This document shows positions 49,609 through 63,099 of a stretch of 64,000 nucleotides of DNA, piece by piece. Below the pieces are notes generated by a model. The model was given only the letters and a program-made list of their open reading frames with translations. It had not been told where the DNA came from and ran no database searches. Each line of letters starts with the position of its first letter. Position 1 is the first letter of the stretch. The position numbers and the translations under genes were made by a program. The DNA comes from Adineta ricciae (lineage: Eukaryota; Rotifera; Eurotatoria; Adinetida; Adinetidae): positions 248,001-312,000 of the forward strand of contig CAJNOJ010000015.1 of assembly GCA_905250025.1 (NCBI GenBank), read 5' to 3'.

Positions 49609-52600
49609 TCAATTATGTGCAGCATTGGCAGCATCCTGAAAAGAGAGAGGGAGAATGTTTGAAAAACGTTCATTCATACTCAAGACAGAACTCTCGTGCT
49701 TCAGGCAAATAAAAACTAGCGGAAAATGCAAAACCTCTGCGCTGTTAGTCAAGTTAGGGGGGAAAAGACAGCAAAGAACAAGCTTTCGGTTACCAAATTG
49801 GTGATTGCCTACAAATAATAATCAGCGTACAATATTTTGTCGATTGATTATTTCTACATCTACGATACAAATGAGAAAAAAAAGTAGAATAACTTACATT
49901 TTGATCCCAGCCAGCTTCTTCGCCAGCCATTTGGTAATGCTGTTTGCGTAATTTATATAATTGTTGTTTAGCTTGTTCTAACGCCTTTTCCAATTCAAGA
50001 ACTTTCACTTGGGCATCCATTTCCTTACGTTTAGTTTGATGTAAACTCAATGAGCTGAAGTCCATTGTGCCTAAAATATTAAATGACAGTCAGATGTAAC
50101 AGAAAAGTATGTGTAAAAAGCATTTACTCTTCTCTTCAATAATTGAAGCACAGTTTTTGGCTGTTGCAACAACTTGAGCAGTTGATGCATTGACTGCTTT
50201 GGATGCTTGGGAGAGTGCTTCACGATTTTTAGACTCGCGATCAGCTTTGACCTAATGAGAGGAACAATCCCATCTAACTATCGAACTCGTTGATGAACCA
50301 CTCTCTTACATTCGATGCTGCAACTAATTGCGCTGTTGATGCGGCAATTTCTTGTGAACAAGCGATGATTTCTTCGAATTTGCCACTACCGCCCAACAGA
50401 TGATCAGCTGATTCACTAGAACAGAGAAACAAAATAGACTTTCATTATTCTGCACAAGTCAATTGTTGATATTTCGATTGAAAACGAGGAACAATGATGA
50501 ACATGCTCATGCAAACAATATTGAAATAATTTCGATGTTCGTTTGAAAATCAAAGCTCCCAAGAAAAAGGAAAAGAGGTACAGAATATATTCTCCGGTGC
50601 ATGCGATCATCTCACACACTCTAAATTGACTAGAAAACACAGCAGATCCTTTGAACGCACAGATCATTGTTATTATCGTCAAGAAAATGAGATGTTTTTA
50701 CTCTATTTATATAGACAAAGAGAATCTAGAATTGATTTTTCTACGAAGAAAACAACGTCTACAGTGTCATCTACTTACATTAAAACCTTCGCATTGACAC
50801 CAACATTTTTCGCTGCCGAAACGAGACCTTCGGTCCACTTATGATTCTTTGTATAGAATTCACGTGCACTTGCTGTACCCTATACAGTTCAATCAGCGAT
50901 AGACTTTTTTTATGAACGATCGAAGAAAGAATTTTCTTTACTCGTCCTTGTCCAACAATTTCCTTCTGAAGATCTCGTGCTTTGATGATCAAAGCTTTTA
51001 TGGTTTGCATTAGTTTACCACAAGAATCAAGAATCTGTCCGTTGACTTCACATTTGATTCCCGTGTCTTGCTCACGTGATTTTGCCATCATCGCCTAATC
51101 AACGGAGAGAAAAAGGCGCTCATTATGTACAAATTGACATGGAATTCGATTTGTTTTACTTCAAGTTGTCGAACAGCCTCGTCTATAGTTTCATGGGTTA
51201 ATTGCAACTCTTTTTCTACGAGATCACCTAATTCTTCCTTGCTGATATCAGATACCTTTAATTACAAGAAAGTAGACATGATATCGATAGATAAATAAAT
51301 ATTCAAACTAACCTTGGGCAAAAGTGTTGTTGTCTTGTCAATAAGGGAATTCAATCGACGAATTAATTCACTCGATTGTTTATCAAAATCAATATTTGTC
51401 GCAGCTAAACGAAATCTATTTTGAAGAACATTTTTTCGAACTTCTTGCACTACGTACGTGTTTGATAGTTCGTATAAAGATCAATACATTGCAGCGTCAC
51501 ATCCCGACAATTATCAGCCAATACAACACTCTGATCGACATCTTGCACAAGATTAGATGTAGCTTTGCCATGAACAACGATGTCGACCATACAGCTCGAC
51601 AGTACAATACATTCATTTAGAAATGGGAATGCTGCGGTTACAAAAAGTGGTTCTATATTTGAATGGTGTCGAAATGTCGCCACTCACCTTCTTCTTCTTC
51701 GGTGGCCTGTTTTTTCCACAAATCTCGTGTGGTCTTTGCACTAGATACAGCCGTTCGAAGTTTGGATAGGAGATATTCGGCGCCACTTTTACAATTCAAT
51801 AATTCCACATCTTTGGCACGTTCGATTCCATCATGCATTTGGTTGATGCAAAACGTTAAAATTGAATCTAAATAGAAAAGAAGCAGTTGACAAGTCATCA
51901 ATCGCTTCCAGAGAGATTAGGTTTACATTTATATTGTTGTTTTAAGTTGTTCATCATGTTGGCGTGATTTGATTGCATCAATTTTTGACTGTCAGTTGTA
52001 TTTACATACTTTTGTGCCCATTCACGGGTTAATGCTTCCATGTCAGCAAGTTTGTTTTCTAATTCTTCTTTTTCATGAATTAAATCGATTAGATTCTCTT
52101 CATGTTCCTATGTAAAACCGAATTAGTTGTACTTTTCAAATACAAAATTGTTTTACCTGATTTTTTGATAACAAGTCGCCACGATCACTTTCGGCTTCTT
52201 GTAGTTTTTTTTCAAATTCCAATTTGTCGCTTTCCAGTCGACTATGAATCATTGACTTTTCACTTTCCAACTCTCGATAACGATTTTCGACACTCTAAAG
52301 AGATTACCATCGTATTCGAATCCTATACAATATCCAAAGCATTACTTGTTTCGCATTTTCAATTTCTTTGATGCGTTCTGTTGTTATGACTGTTGTTGTT
52401 TGATAATCATTACGTTCGTTTGTTAATGCCGCTATTCGACCTTGCAATTCCTACATAGACAACAATGTTCACATAAAAACTGTTGAAACTTCATTGAATA
52501 CGCTTACAGTCTCGCGGTCTTCCATCAATCGTTTTAACTCATCTAGATCTTTTCGAAATTGTTCTCTTTCTCGATTGGATGTATCTAACTGATTTTTAAG

Positions 52601-55600
52601 GTGCTAACAATAGAGACATGAAAACAATGTACGGAAAAGGTTAGCAGAAGCAAGTACTTCGTTTTCATGCTGTAGATCGGTTACGATACCATTCGATTCG
52701 GTTAACTTAGCATCGAGATTAGAATTTTCTGATCTCAATTCCTGAATTGTAGTTAAATGTTCCTTGAATAGACGATCCGAAGTATGTTACACTGGAAAAC
52801 AATCGGTTTTTACTTTCATTTCTTGTTCATGATCATGCTGAATAGTGTTTAGTTTATTAGTAAACTCGTTAGACTTATTTTGTAGAACATCTTTCAATGT
52901 TTTATTTGTCAACTGACATTCTTCGATCATCTGCTGACTCTCCTACAAATACCGAAAGCAGTGCGTCGAATATTTTGATGGGCTTATACACCTAAATAGA
53001 TACTTTCACACTTGTCTCATAGTTATTGATAATTTCAGTCAGACGAATGAGTTTGTCTTCACGTTCCACGAGTGCCTTAGTAAACAGAAATAAAAAAGAA
53101 GAGACTCTGTCAAGTTTTCTACATTCGTCTGATTTTCAAAATTGCTCAATTCACGTTGAAGAGCTTGTGTCTTCTCATTAAGTTCGCGCGTCAACGTGTC
53201 GATTCGTTTGGTCTGTTCGTGAATGGTTTTTTCTTGGTTCTAGATATGAGAATGATCATGCGTTCCGTGAATATTCAACATCGACTTTACTTGACGTTGA
53301 TTTTCATTCTCATTCAATCGAACGTTCTGTTCTTCGATTTCTTTTTCGAATAATTCGCGTTGTGATCTCAATGTATTCATCTCGAAAAAGATTTGCTAAG
53401 TGTAGACGAAGAGATGAAATGCAAACTAATTGTCATCATCACTCAAGCACACTCACATCATTTGTTTGTCGTAATTGAACAATCTCTCCGTTGAGTTCTT
53501 CATGATTGTGTTCTTTCAGCTGTTCATACTCGGTTTTCATGCGATGAAATTCCTCGCCCAGTTTCTAAAATTAATCCACAAAGTTGTTCATGTATGATTA
53601 AAACGGAAGATTTTACTTTGTGAGCTTCTTTTAATTGTGCATGCTCTTGGTGAAAATTTGCTAATTGCTTCTTTATTTCACCTTCCTAATTCAGAAGAAG
53701 TCATTGATGTACGCAAAAAGAGAAAAATTTAATGAATACGTACTCGACGTAAAACGACGATATGTTCCTCGCGGAGTTTATTGTAAGCTTCAAGTAACTT
53801 ATTGAATTTTTCATCAGAATTCGATTTTTCTATGTACAAAGGATTTGCGGATCATTTTATGTCGAAAGGTTTATATCTACTCTCGAGTGCATGCATTTCT
53901 TCCACACGGCGTTGATTATCCAATTGCTGACGAATTTGTTCTTCGAGTTGTAATCGATGCTGTAAAAGAGAAAAAATAACTAATGATAGTAATAATTCAC
54001 ATTCGATTATCAAATACATTTCTTTCTGATGTTAGTTCAGTATCTTTAGTCGCGATCAGTCGATGTAACTCATCAGTTTCCGAACGATTCTCTCGTAGCA
54101 TTAGATCACACTAGAAAAAGAGAACTGAGAAACGTTTCAATTAAATCATTTTCTTTACCTTTAATAATCGCTGTTCTAAATCGACAATTTCTTTTGATCT
54201 ACGATAGCCGTGTAAGTCAAAGTTGAGAACGATTCAATCAAAGTATGTATACAAACCGATCCGGTGCATGTCCATTAGGTGGCCAATCATCATTCATTGC
54301 AAAACTTGCAGTGGATTGAGTCTAAACACGAATTATGCTCGTAGACATGAAGATAGAAACGTTCATGAAATATTACATCGTCACTTGTATCAATCAGAAT
54401 GTCATCAATAACTTGGGTAGGTTCCGGTGGTGGTGTGTGAACAATGGCAATAGGCGCTTGGTAGTTTTTGATATCATCTTTCAATTTGAAATTTGGTGGA
54501 TTCTATGAGAAATAAATCAAAACGATGAATGAGCTCTCGAGTAAAGCAAACATTCGCATACATCAGGTAAAATTGGTATTTTAATTAGATCTCGAAAGTA
54601 TTGTAATGTTGACGATTGTTCATAAAAACGTTTCAATCTTCGAAATTGTTCAATTAATCGTTGTCGATGTCCTTGTAAGGTTTCACCAGGCAAATCTAAT
54701 CATTTCAATAGAAAACAATCGAACATACCAAATCATTCTTACTGTCATGTAACTTGAAAAGAACTTTGACAATATAATCATACAGGACACTTGAATCTTG
54801 AATGCAGAGAATCAATGGATGAAGACGACATTGACCAGCTGTTGTCATTGAATTCGCACGTGATTGATCCAGTGACGTGAAGACAACTTCGACAAGGCCT
54901 AAGATTTCTTCCATGTAATCGAGCAATTCAATACATAATTGAAAATATGCGTCCAGATTATCATTGAATATTCGTCGAATATCATTGTGTTCGCCAATCG
55001 ATAGATTTCCAGCAAATGTTGGATTGCGCTCATGAAATGTCAATTTCGACACCATTAATCGACAATATCGATATGTCATCATACCATAACTTTGCCGGAG
55101 TGCACTCTAGATTGGCAAATAGAAAAACTTGATGGATTTCACAGTACTTAGATATGAACATGTGAATGTGCTAATGAGCGAGCAGATCAATCAATCTTTC
55201 TTACAAACCAGTTGACTTCCTCCGCGTAACGGTGCTTCCGAGAAAGGAGACTGAATGGATGTTAGTGAAATAATTCCCATTGTTAGTAGATATTTACGCA
55301 TGAAACTTACCCAGAATTTGCCTAACTGTTCGAAATACGGTGCTAATTGAACAGAATCATGTACAACCTATATGAACAAAACAATATCGTTGAATCACTT
55401 GTTTCGTTTAGCAAAAATTCTTACATGTTTATGCCCGTCGCGCAGAACTCGATGCATAACATAACAGAATTTCCAGCAAATGATCGGATGTGACTCTAAC
55501 TGAAGTCTCGTCATCATTGACCAAAATAGACGAGCGCCTTCCAATCGAAAGGTACCAAGAATAAGATCTAGGCGGAAAGTTCAGCATGACCTATATCACG

Positions 55601-55856
55601 TTCTGTAAACTCACTTCGAACATGTTTTTCTTTTGCTGGTGATTCAACAGTATTGATTGCCTTGCTTGCACTTTGCCACTGAAAGCAAACAAAGTAGCTC
55701 ATAGACAAGAAAATAATCAACAAGGAAGTCGTCTTCTACCTGACTCCATTCGAACTTCTCTCGTTCAACTTGATCAGCTGCTTTACGCCGAATAGGAATA
55801 CTTGTTACCAATTGATTCAAATTTACAGTGCTCGGACGATGATTATAGACACTCAT
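49609..55856 (-). CDS. HIP1R: HIP1/HIP1R (Sla2) endocytic adaptor: ANTH, long coiled coil, I/LWEQ actin-binding domain
   Basis: There are 34 exons, 5' to 3': 55740-55856, 55615-55678, 55425-55567, 55311-55367, 55209-55250, 54743-55106, 54562-54695, 54377-54502, 54257-54321, 54159-54198, 54018-54110, 53881-53959, 53744-53829, 53617-53685, 53457-53564, 53291-53395, 53123-53239, 53004-53075, 52814-52942, 52658-52762, 52508-52603, 52346-52450, 52157-52294, 51927-52107, 51688-51867, 51458-51652, 51313-51404, 51160-51255, 50942-51094, 50779-50879, 50310-50415, 50128-50251, 49898-50070 and 49609-49635; in phase, 1293 aa. The ANTH domain (1-310) has KHVRNLILGT, CWKFCYVMHRVLRDGH and TAGQCRLHPLI; the coiled coil spans about 370-850; the THATCH domain has DTGIKCEVN and ends near MDFSSLSLHQTKRKEMDAQVKVLE. 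It links clathrin/PIP2 membranes to actin. Coiled coil is longer than in human HIP1R (1068 aa). Confidence 0.95.
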
Positions 55857-57600
55857 CTTCAATAAATACAAAAACAAAATATCATTTGACTCATAATGTC
55901 AAACATTAACAGAAACGGTATCAGTACTTTTATTTGCACTCCTTTTTCTTTCACCGATAAAAATGTAAAAAAAAACAAAAAAAGACGGGCGTAGAATTGA
56001 CTCATGCAAAAACAGTGTTAGATAATGGTTTCTTTCCTTCTGCTCCGTGCTATTCTCAATATATTGTTTTATCTACATAAACCTTTTGTTATCGATTACT
56101 AACGCAAACATTGATATTACCGACAGCAATCGATGCAAATCAAGAAGAAAAACGAATCAGGCATATATCAGATAAGAATGAATTGACAATGTGGAGTTAC
56201 GCGAGAATCTAGTTGTATCACGTTCAAGGATGTCGAGAAGGTTAAAACGAATTTAAGACACGAATCTTGATGAATTCACATTTGTAAATAAAGAAAAGTA
56301 TCGATCGATCAAAATGAGTCAAAGATAGAGGAAGACGGGATGTGACGCCCAAGTATCGGCAAACAACTGGGTGAAGGTTGTCCATTGATTCTGTTTTCTT
56401 TCATTTTGTATATATATATTCTTTCATAATCTGTAGAGGGCGTAGACTGTCAATAAGATAAGTAAAAATCCCTCGATGAATTTTTACTCAAATTCAACAC
56501 ATAAAACCACATGAAACATGTTCGCCGATGGCTTCATTAATAAATCAGAAAACACGCCAGTGGCAACGTCATTCATGTCAGCTGGAGTTTTATTCAGAAA
56601 CGTCTTGTCATCAGAGTCCTGCTGAACGAAAAGTGTTTTGGGATAGTTAAATATTATCAGTCGAGCGCTGGAAAAATTCCATATGTTAACAACTATACGG
56701 TTTCCGAAAGCAGCGATGATTGCAAAACGTTAATAACAGGAAAAAGCAAAACGCATCTTTACTAATGGATTCGATCAAAAATCAATTTGATTGACAAAAT
56801 AAGAACAAATGATTACTCTTTCTACTCCTATGTAGTTTTTCGCAAATAAAAACGCATACAAATCACGATGAGTAACGTTTGCGATACACAAATAGAAGCA
56901 AAAAAGTACAAAACTCTAAAAATAACTGCAGATAGCGACTGTTCACTGTACTTCCGATAATTAACTTTTACTTTCGATAAGATTGATCTTTTCGATTCCC
57001 GTCGATTAAGCAATTCTTTTTCACTTAGAAATCTTCAATCTTTTTAGACCTGGACGACGCTCAGTCGTGGTTATATAACATGCGAATAATGGAATCGAAT
57101 AGAGAAGAGTTTTCTACGATTTCTTCTCGTCGATACTTATTGATTTCGGCATCCTTACAGAAATAAATCATTTTCAATAAATTCAAAAAGAAAAATCATT
57201 TTATTCTCGTATTTATAAAGAATAATTCTTATATACATACAAACACACTTATTCAAGATTTAACATCTGCTATAAACAAACATTTCGCATTTGTTAATAC
57301 TTGAATTTGACATGCGCGCATACTGTATATTTTTCTAGAATGGACAAAATGTGATTTGACACTGGAAGGAAAGAATTAGATAAATAAATATATATATGTG
57401 NAAATCTAACATGCGCGCATACTGTATATTTTTCTAGAATGGACAAAATGTGATTTGACACTGGAAGGAAAGAATTAGATAAATAAATATATATATATGA
57501 ATATGTGGATATAGAGAGACAGGATAGAAAGAAGACTGTATACATTCAGCGCAAAGAATATACAGACGTTATATGTCAAATGAAAAGAAAAAACGATCTT
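55857..57600. other. intergenic region containing a duplicated block
   Basis: About 1.7 kb without a convincing gene. The HIP1R ATG is directly preceded by TTTATTGAAG on the minus strand, a possible acceptor. The duplicated block at 57311-57500 is listed separately. ORF 56828-57013 has no family features. Confidence 0.45.
57311..57500. repeat. 99-bp direct duplication flanking a single N
   Basis: The block starting CATGCGCGCATACTGTATAT at 57311 recurs at 57410 with a 99-bp period. The copies appear identical over about 88 bp and differ only in (TA)n length. An undetermined base (N) sits at 57401 between them. This fits either a tandem duplication or two contig ends carrying the same sequence joined with a nominal gap. 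Confidence 0.9.
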
Positions 57601-60600
57601 TCAACGTATATCAGCTGGTCCTCGACTCGCAATGGACATTTTTCGTCCCATAGACATGGTCATCGAATGACAAGATGGGTTGAATACTTGGGAACGATGT
57701 GAAGTAATGACTTTCCGACAAGTCAGAATGTTAACAAAAGCTCGACGAAAAGTTCGACTAAATATGGTATAAATAATCGGATTCGCACCTGAGGAACAGT
57801 AACCGAGCCATGTCGCGACAGATATAAAGATTGGATGCATATCGGTGATGAAACATGAAAGAAGATTGATAACAAAAAAGGGTGTCCACAAGATGACAAA
57901 GATAGAAAAAATAATTAGTAGAACACGCATGGCTTTGCGTTCATTACTAGCTGATGTTTTTGTTAAATTTCGAAATGTTGGATGTTTCTTGGGAGCAGAT
58001 ACTGCAGGTGTTGCGTTTGTTCCAGCAATGGCTGCTTTAACATTCGCTGATTGATGCGTAAGACTTGATGAGCCAGATGATGAATCTTCGGTATCAAGAG
58101 AAACCATTTGAAAACTGGCTTGTGATAGAACATCGTTCAGACGTGGTGGTCGCCTTCGCAGACCTTTCTGTGACGCTGAACCGATCGATGATGAAGTACT
58201 TGGACGATGGGCGCGCATAAGACGAGCAGCTAACATCGTTGATGTTATTGAACTTACACTACTTCGCTGCATGGCAGCGAAACTATGTACAGATGCAACG
58301 TGATCATCGACGAGTAGCAGTTGTTGAGGGTGGTGGTGATGATATGAAAAAGATGCTTGGTAGGAGCGAGGAATGGCATTTGGAGCTGCTGCTTGTCCAT
58401 ACAAATGTTCCATCCGTGGGAAATAACGTTTAAGATTTGATAAGGGAGAATTATGCAGTTGTGATTTTTGTCCAGCTAACATGGGCGTATTTTCTGTTAC
58501 GTTGACAGCTGACACACAGCGTGATCGAATATTTGAATGTGGGTCAAGATTTGTTGATGAAGTTGTTACTGTAATCCAATCTTTGATACGTTGACATGTT
58601 GTATCAAATTTGGAGGGTGATGTTAGACGACGTGTCATCGGTTCGAGTTTGTAAAGAATATTTAAACTATTTGAATTCTTGTTCTTGTGACTAATATTAT
58701 TGGCATCATCATTGTTATTATTGTTATTGTTGGTATTTAACGGTAAATTTTGTGTACTATCATGTGTAACAAGAAGATTTGGAACATGTATTCCATTACT
58801 CATCATAGCCTTGTCGTCCGTGGAATCAAATGATGCTAATCGAGTATCTGCACTATGTCTGAAAGGATGCATAGACTATGTTATGTAATAATTCAATTTC
58901 GAAAATACTCACGACCGTCCTAATTGAAGATGAAGATTATTGTGAGCAGGGGGAGACATATTCGAATCGACTAGAAGATATGAACTTGGAATAATAATAG
59001 GTTGATTGATCGCGGTTTCAGCAAGTAATTGATCTATTGTTGGTGTTTCATTTGTTGTAGTATCGGACGCACCTGGAACGGAGAGAGACAAACGTTTTCC
59101 CGATGAACCGTCATTATTCATTGCTGCAGATAATTGTGCTGTTAGTCTTTCTAATTCTTCGCGAATTTTTGCTGAATCGCGTCGAATCTGAAGTATTGTG
59201 TGGGCAGACGAACTTCGTCGTCGTCGACTTTTCCGACCATCTTCAACGTCAAGCAATGGCGTACAGGAATGAGAGCGTTTTGCATGTGTATTATGATTAT
59301 TCGGTGATTCAGGAACGAGATGTCGAATGGACGATGGCGACGCTTGTTCAGCTAGAAATAGAAGAATTTATTTAACTGAAATAGTGTCCTTTTTCGCCTC
59401 TTACTCGATTTTTCGTCTAGCGGCTGGAGCACTTTTTCCTTTCGCTTATGCCAAGTAATCGGTGCCCGTGGTTCACTGAGGCGATAATTCGATGTAAATA
59501 TTCGTTTAACTAAACCCTTCTTTGCTGATTCATATTGACTAGGTTCGAGTAACGATGTTGCACGTCTTCGTTGACAATGACTTGACTCCGACGTTGAACT
59601 TATCGTTTGATTTTTCTCGTCAGATTTGACTACTACCGACTCATTGGAAGTCTTCTGTTCATCAGTTATATCATTATTGACAGCTCGTTTCCATCTCATT
59701 GCCATTGTTGCTAAATTAATAACAGCATGCATCTTTTGTCGCCTTGTATAACGATTCTTCTTTGTCGTATGTGCTTGTTGCAATGCACTCATTGTCAATG
59801 CATATGTAACAACCATAATAACCAATGGAATAAAAAAGGCAACAAATGATCCATAAATTTTAAAAGTACGATGAGATGGAAAACATGCACGTGTCGCCTC
59901 GTTATATACATTCGTTGGATCAACTAATCCAAGAATAAATAGTGGCAGACAGATACCAAATGAAATTAACCTATAAACATATCGAGCTGGCATTGACAAA
60001 ATATCCCATTAAAATATTTCTCCTACCATATTGTAATGATTTTATAAGCCATGAGACTTCGTCGTTTATTTCGTCCATACTTTAGCGGATATCGCAATGT
60101 GAGATATCGATCGAGTGACATAACACTAAGATATTTAAGATTGAATTCGACTGTTTTCTTATGACGAATTTTTCATCTACCTCATGTGCCATATTGACGA
60201 TGTGCTACAGCAAACGTCGAATGTTAACCAGACGTTGCACGCTAAAGCATTGAACGGAAAATGTCCAATGAGTTCGATCGTCACAGCAATTGGCATGACG
60301 AGACATGCCACAAGACAATCGGTAAATGCCAATGATGTTAAGAAGTAATTTGTTGTATTTCGTAGATGTCTTTCACGTATAACGGCTATGCATACAAGAC
60401 TATTACCACATACAGTAAATAGGATGACTAAAAAAAGAAAGATTTCATAAATAAGCGTTTAATTATAGATTTCATGTAACAAAATCTATCATTTATCACT
60501 GTTGTTTTTAGAAACCAAGAAGTCTTCGTTCTACTTCCGCAATTAGAATAGATTCGTTTGCATGGCTATTTTTATCAGTTACTATTAGTTTGTCGAACAG

Positions 60601-61040
60601 TTTTGTTTCAGAAGAAGAGAAGAGAGTTCAACCGTTGTTTTTTAATTGTTATTAAACTATACTTTGATCATACTCAATGTTTCAGTTTCTAATAATGGCG
60701 ACGGTAGATTAAGTAAAAATAGGCCTGATTAAGATTATTTTCTTGCTAATATGAAAGAAAACATCGCTTGGACTAATAATAATAACGAACGACACGCAAT
60801 CTAAGAGAATAGTAAGAACCCAAAAATAAGTCTCTCTGACGTCGAAGTGAACATTTGTAACTTTTTCTAGATTAATAAGATTAATGTCTACTCACTCGTA
60901 ATCAATGATAAACTAGCCCAGGTCGGTTCGATAGATAACGAATGTTGTGAATTGTTGTGATTATCAATCGATGAACGAAACTCATTTCGTGTTCCATTGA
61001 TCATGGTAGATGAAAGCCAATGTTTTGTCGTTACTAACAT
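57601..61040 (-). CDS. biogenic-amine GPCR, serotonin 5-HT2-like, with very long third intracellular loop
   Basis: Six exons (60896-61040, 60181-60427, 60027-60125, 59405-59970, 58913-59351, 57601-58858) give 917 aa. The N-terminus has NGT and NNS sequons. Class A hallmarks: GNSLVC (TM1), SLAFTDCLVACLVMP (TM2), TFDVCCSTSSIW with the amine-binding Asp (TM3), MSLDRYLTLRYPLKYGRNKRR (DRY), FVAFFIPLVIMVVTYAL (TM5), FVILWTPFFVINLL (TM6, WxPFF) and NPIIYTIF (TM7). The DRY-LxLRYP stretch and TM6 resemble invertebrate 5-HT2 receptors, so Gq-coupled serotonin signalling is likely; octopamine or dopamine receptors are alternatives. The third intracellular loop runs about residues 225-800 and is Ser/Arg/Asn-rich and disordered. 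The S of the usual DSS/TM5 serines is not obvious. Confidence 0.85.
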
Positions 61041-61446
61041 GAGTTATTCTTTTCTATAATAAAACGAATAAGTACATATAAAAGAGACAATAATATGAAC
61101 GGATGTAAGCACAGCAAGTCTAGTTGTGAGACTTGACTATGTCCGGATGTCCGTGTCAATACCGAACGTTGCTTTTGACAAAAGGAAGTAAAGAGACGAT
61201 AAAAAAGAAAGTCAAATAAAAGAGTATTTTCCTACGTTATTCCCAAGGATGGTGACTGAAAAAGCCTGTGTTTATATAAGTGAAAACTTTTCTTTTGATC
61301 ATATAGCGACAAGCAAAGTATCTAAGAAAAACTATCATCTAGACAAACTTCATCTAATGATAACTTTTGTCTGAACTGAATGCGTAATAGTTAACGGTCC
61401 CGGACGAGAATTGAACATACGAATCTGTCCGTCTTCAATGCAAGAA

Positions 61447-61483
<37 letters not shown>

Positions 61484-62327
61484 GCCGAGAATTTGGACTT
61501 ACGTTCAAGAGAAACAGTGATAATGGCAAAGGTTTCTTGATGATATTTCGCTAACGTCAAGGACGGTAGCCGCCAGCAATATCTCCATCGAAACATCGGC
61601 AAATTATCTGCTATCTTCTTCCGTTTACCCTTCTCTCTTTCATTCCACTGGAAAATGAGAGCGTGACAAGCACAACGGGTGATCCATTCTTGACAAGAGA
61701 AAGAGAGGGAAACAAGGACCGCTAGAACGAAGACACAGACTGAGTGTGTGAAAGAGAGAGAGAGAATAGCTTGAAAAATGAGATTTTATCAATGACACTC
61801 GCTAACTAAATGAAAGCGTTAGTCAAACCAGACAGAAACATAAGCATTTGCGCGATAATCTTATTTCTAAGTTCATCACTAGGAAACTTACATAGATATG
61901 AACGAAGAAAGACAACTCAAATACTATTACGTCGTATCCCCAGCACCATCATCGACACTTGGAAATGAAGACAGAAAAGAAGGCTTATGTGTATACATAC
62001 ATATATACGCGCAATTCTATCAGTCGTCTTGCGTAACTAGCCACCCGTAGCGTACGAGAAATCGGACGCTACTGAATTGTAACATCCGATCACAGAATAA
62101 AGAAAATCGGAGATGAAGAAGACCGAGGAGAAGAGAAGAAGAAGACTATTGAGAAATTCACTTATCACGCCTAGTAGTGTCGGTTCGGGGTCGTCGCGTC
62201 GCTTCCTAACAATTTATTTCTATGTTTCATCATTGTTTATAATATCGAGCATAATGCCTAAAGGACACAATGCGAAAGTGACAAATGATAGGCCTTCTCT
62301 GTGGCTATAATTCATAGACATCGATGT
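61041..62327. other. intergenic region with (CT)n microsatellite
   Basis: A (CT)16-17 run occupies about 61449-61482, and GA-rich runs lie at 61690-61770. A minus-strand GTTCAATTC motif near 61410 resembles a tRNA T-loop but has no paired stem. ORF 62113-62310 is basic low-complexity and unsupported. The stretch would hold the promoter of the GPCR gene and the 3' UTR of the tetraspanin. Confidence 0.45.
61449..61482. repeat. (CT)n microsatellite
   Basis: An uninterrupted CT dinucleotide run of about 34 bp, ending before AGCCGAG. Confidence 0.9.
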
Positions 62328-63099
62328 CTAGCGATATCGACTTTGAAAAGTAGGATATCGTGCCATATTGTTCGCAGAACATGCCACATGTAACGCCATG
62401 ATACAAGCCAAAGCACCTAAACCTGTCAAAATAGCATGGATAACGATAACAGCAACAAGATTTCGATTCAGATCATCTCTCATTTTATCTTCACATAACA
62501 ATTTCGTTTGATTTCGATCTCGACAATCTTCGATGTCATCGAAGATTTTCTCCGGTTCATTTCTTTGTTTAAAGCCACAGCATTTTAATTTAGCGAAACT
62601 AAAATACATAGATATCACTCGAATAATAGAAAGTTGAAACGATCGCCTTGTTAAATGACTTACAAATCACGTGTTACTTTAACCATTTTGTCGTCGTTAA
62701 GTAATTTTGGCTTGTTAACGTACTGCTCATAATTCTTAATTGCATTCGTGATTATCCAGTCCTCTCTAGTACAAAGTAAGATAAGTATCGCCAACAGTAC
62801 CAATGTGATAAGACCAACAAGAATTATATAGATAGTTAACGCTTAAATAAAGATATATAGATGATACTACAGTTACCGTTGATACAATACTAACCGCATT
62901 TGGATTGCCGAAGTGTGCCGATTAGTCCTAATAGGCCGACGAATGTGACGAAAAACGCGAGTACAATAACACCGATGATCACCTGAATCGACTTGTATTT
63001 ATCATAAATATAGAAGCTCAATACGATCAAGGCAATGCCAAATATGATTAGCAGGCTGTTGAGCAAGGATAAGAATGTTTTTGAACATCCAGCAGCCAT
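62328..63099 (-). CDS. tetraspanin
   Basis: Three exons (62895-63099, 62664-62841, 62328-62598) give 217 aa. TM1 (LLNSLLIIFGIALIVLSFYIY), TM2 (IIGVIVLAFFVTFVGLLGLIG), TM3 (IYIILVGLITLVLLAILILL) and TM4 (VIVIHAILTGLGALACIMAL) flank a short EC1 and a large EC2 that contains the CCG signature (LKCCGFKQ) plus DC and LLC cysteines, giving the four-Cys EC2 pattern. Juxtamembrane Cys near TM1 and TM4 could be palmitoylated. Tetraspanins organise membrane microdomains with partner receptors. EC2 is compact compared with CD9/CD81, and subfamily assignment is not possible by eye. Confidence 0.88.

Noticed and set aside
57294-57545. Minus-strand ORF with an internal duplication and X residue
   Set aside because: It is produced entirely by the 99-bp duplicated block and the N at 57401.
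62113-62310. Basic 65-residue ORF
   Set aside because: Low-complexity Lys/Arg start from GA-rich DNA, no homology recognised, and located in the 3' flank of the tetraspanin gene.
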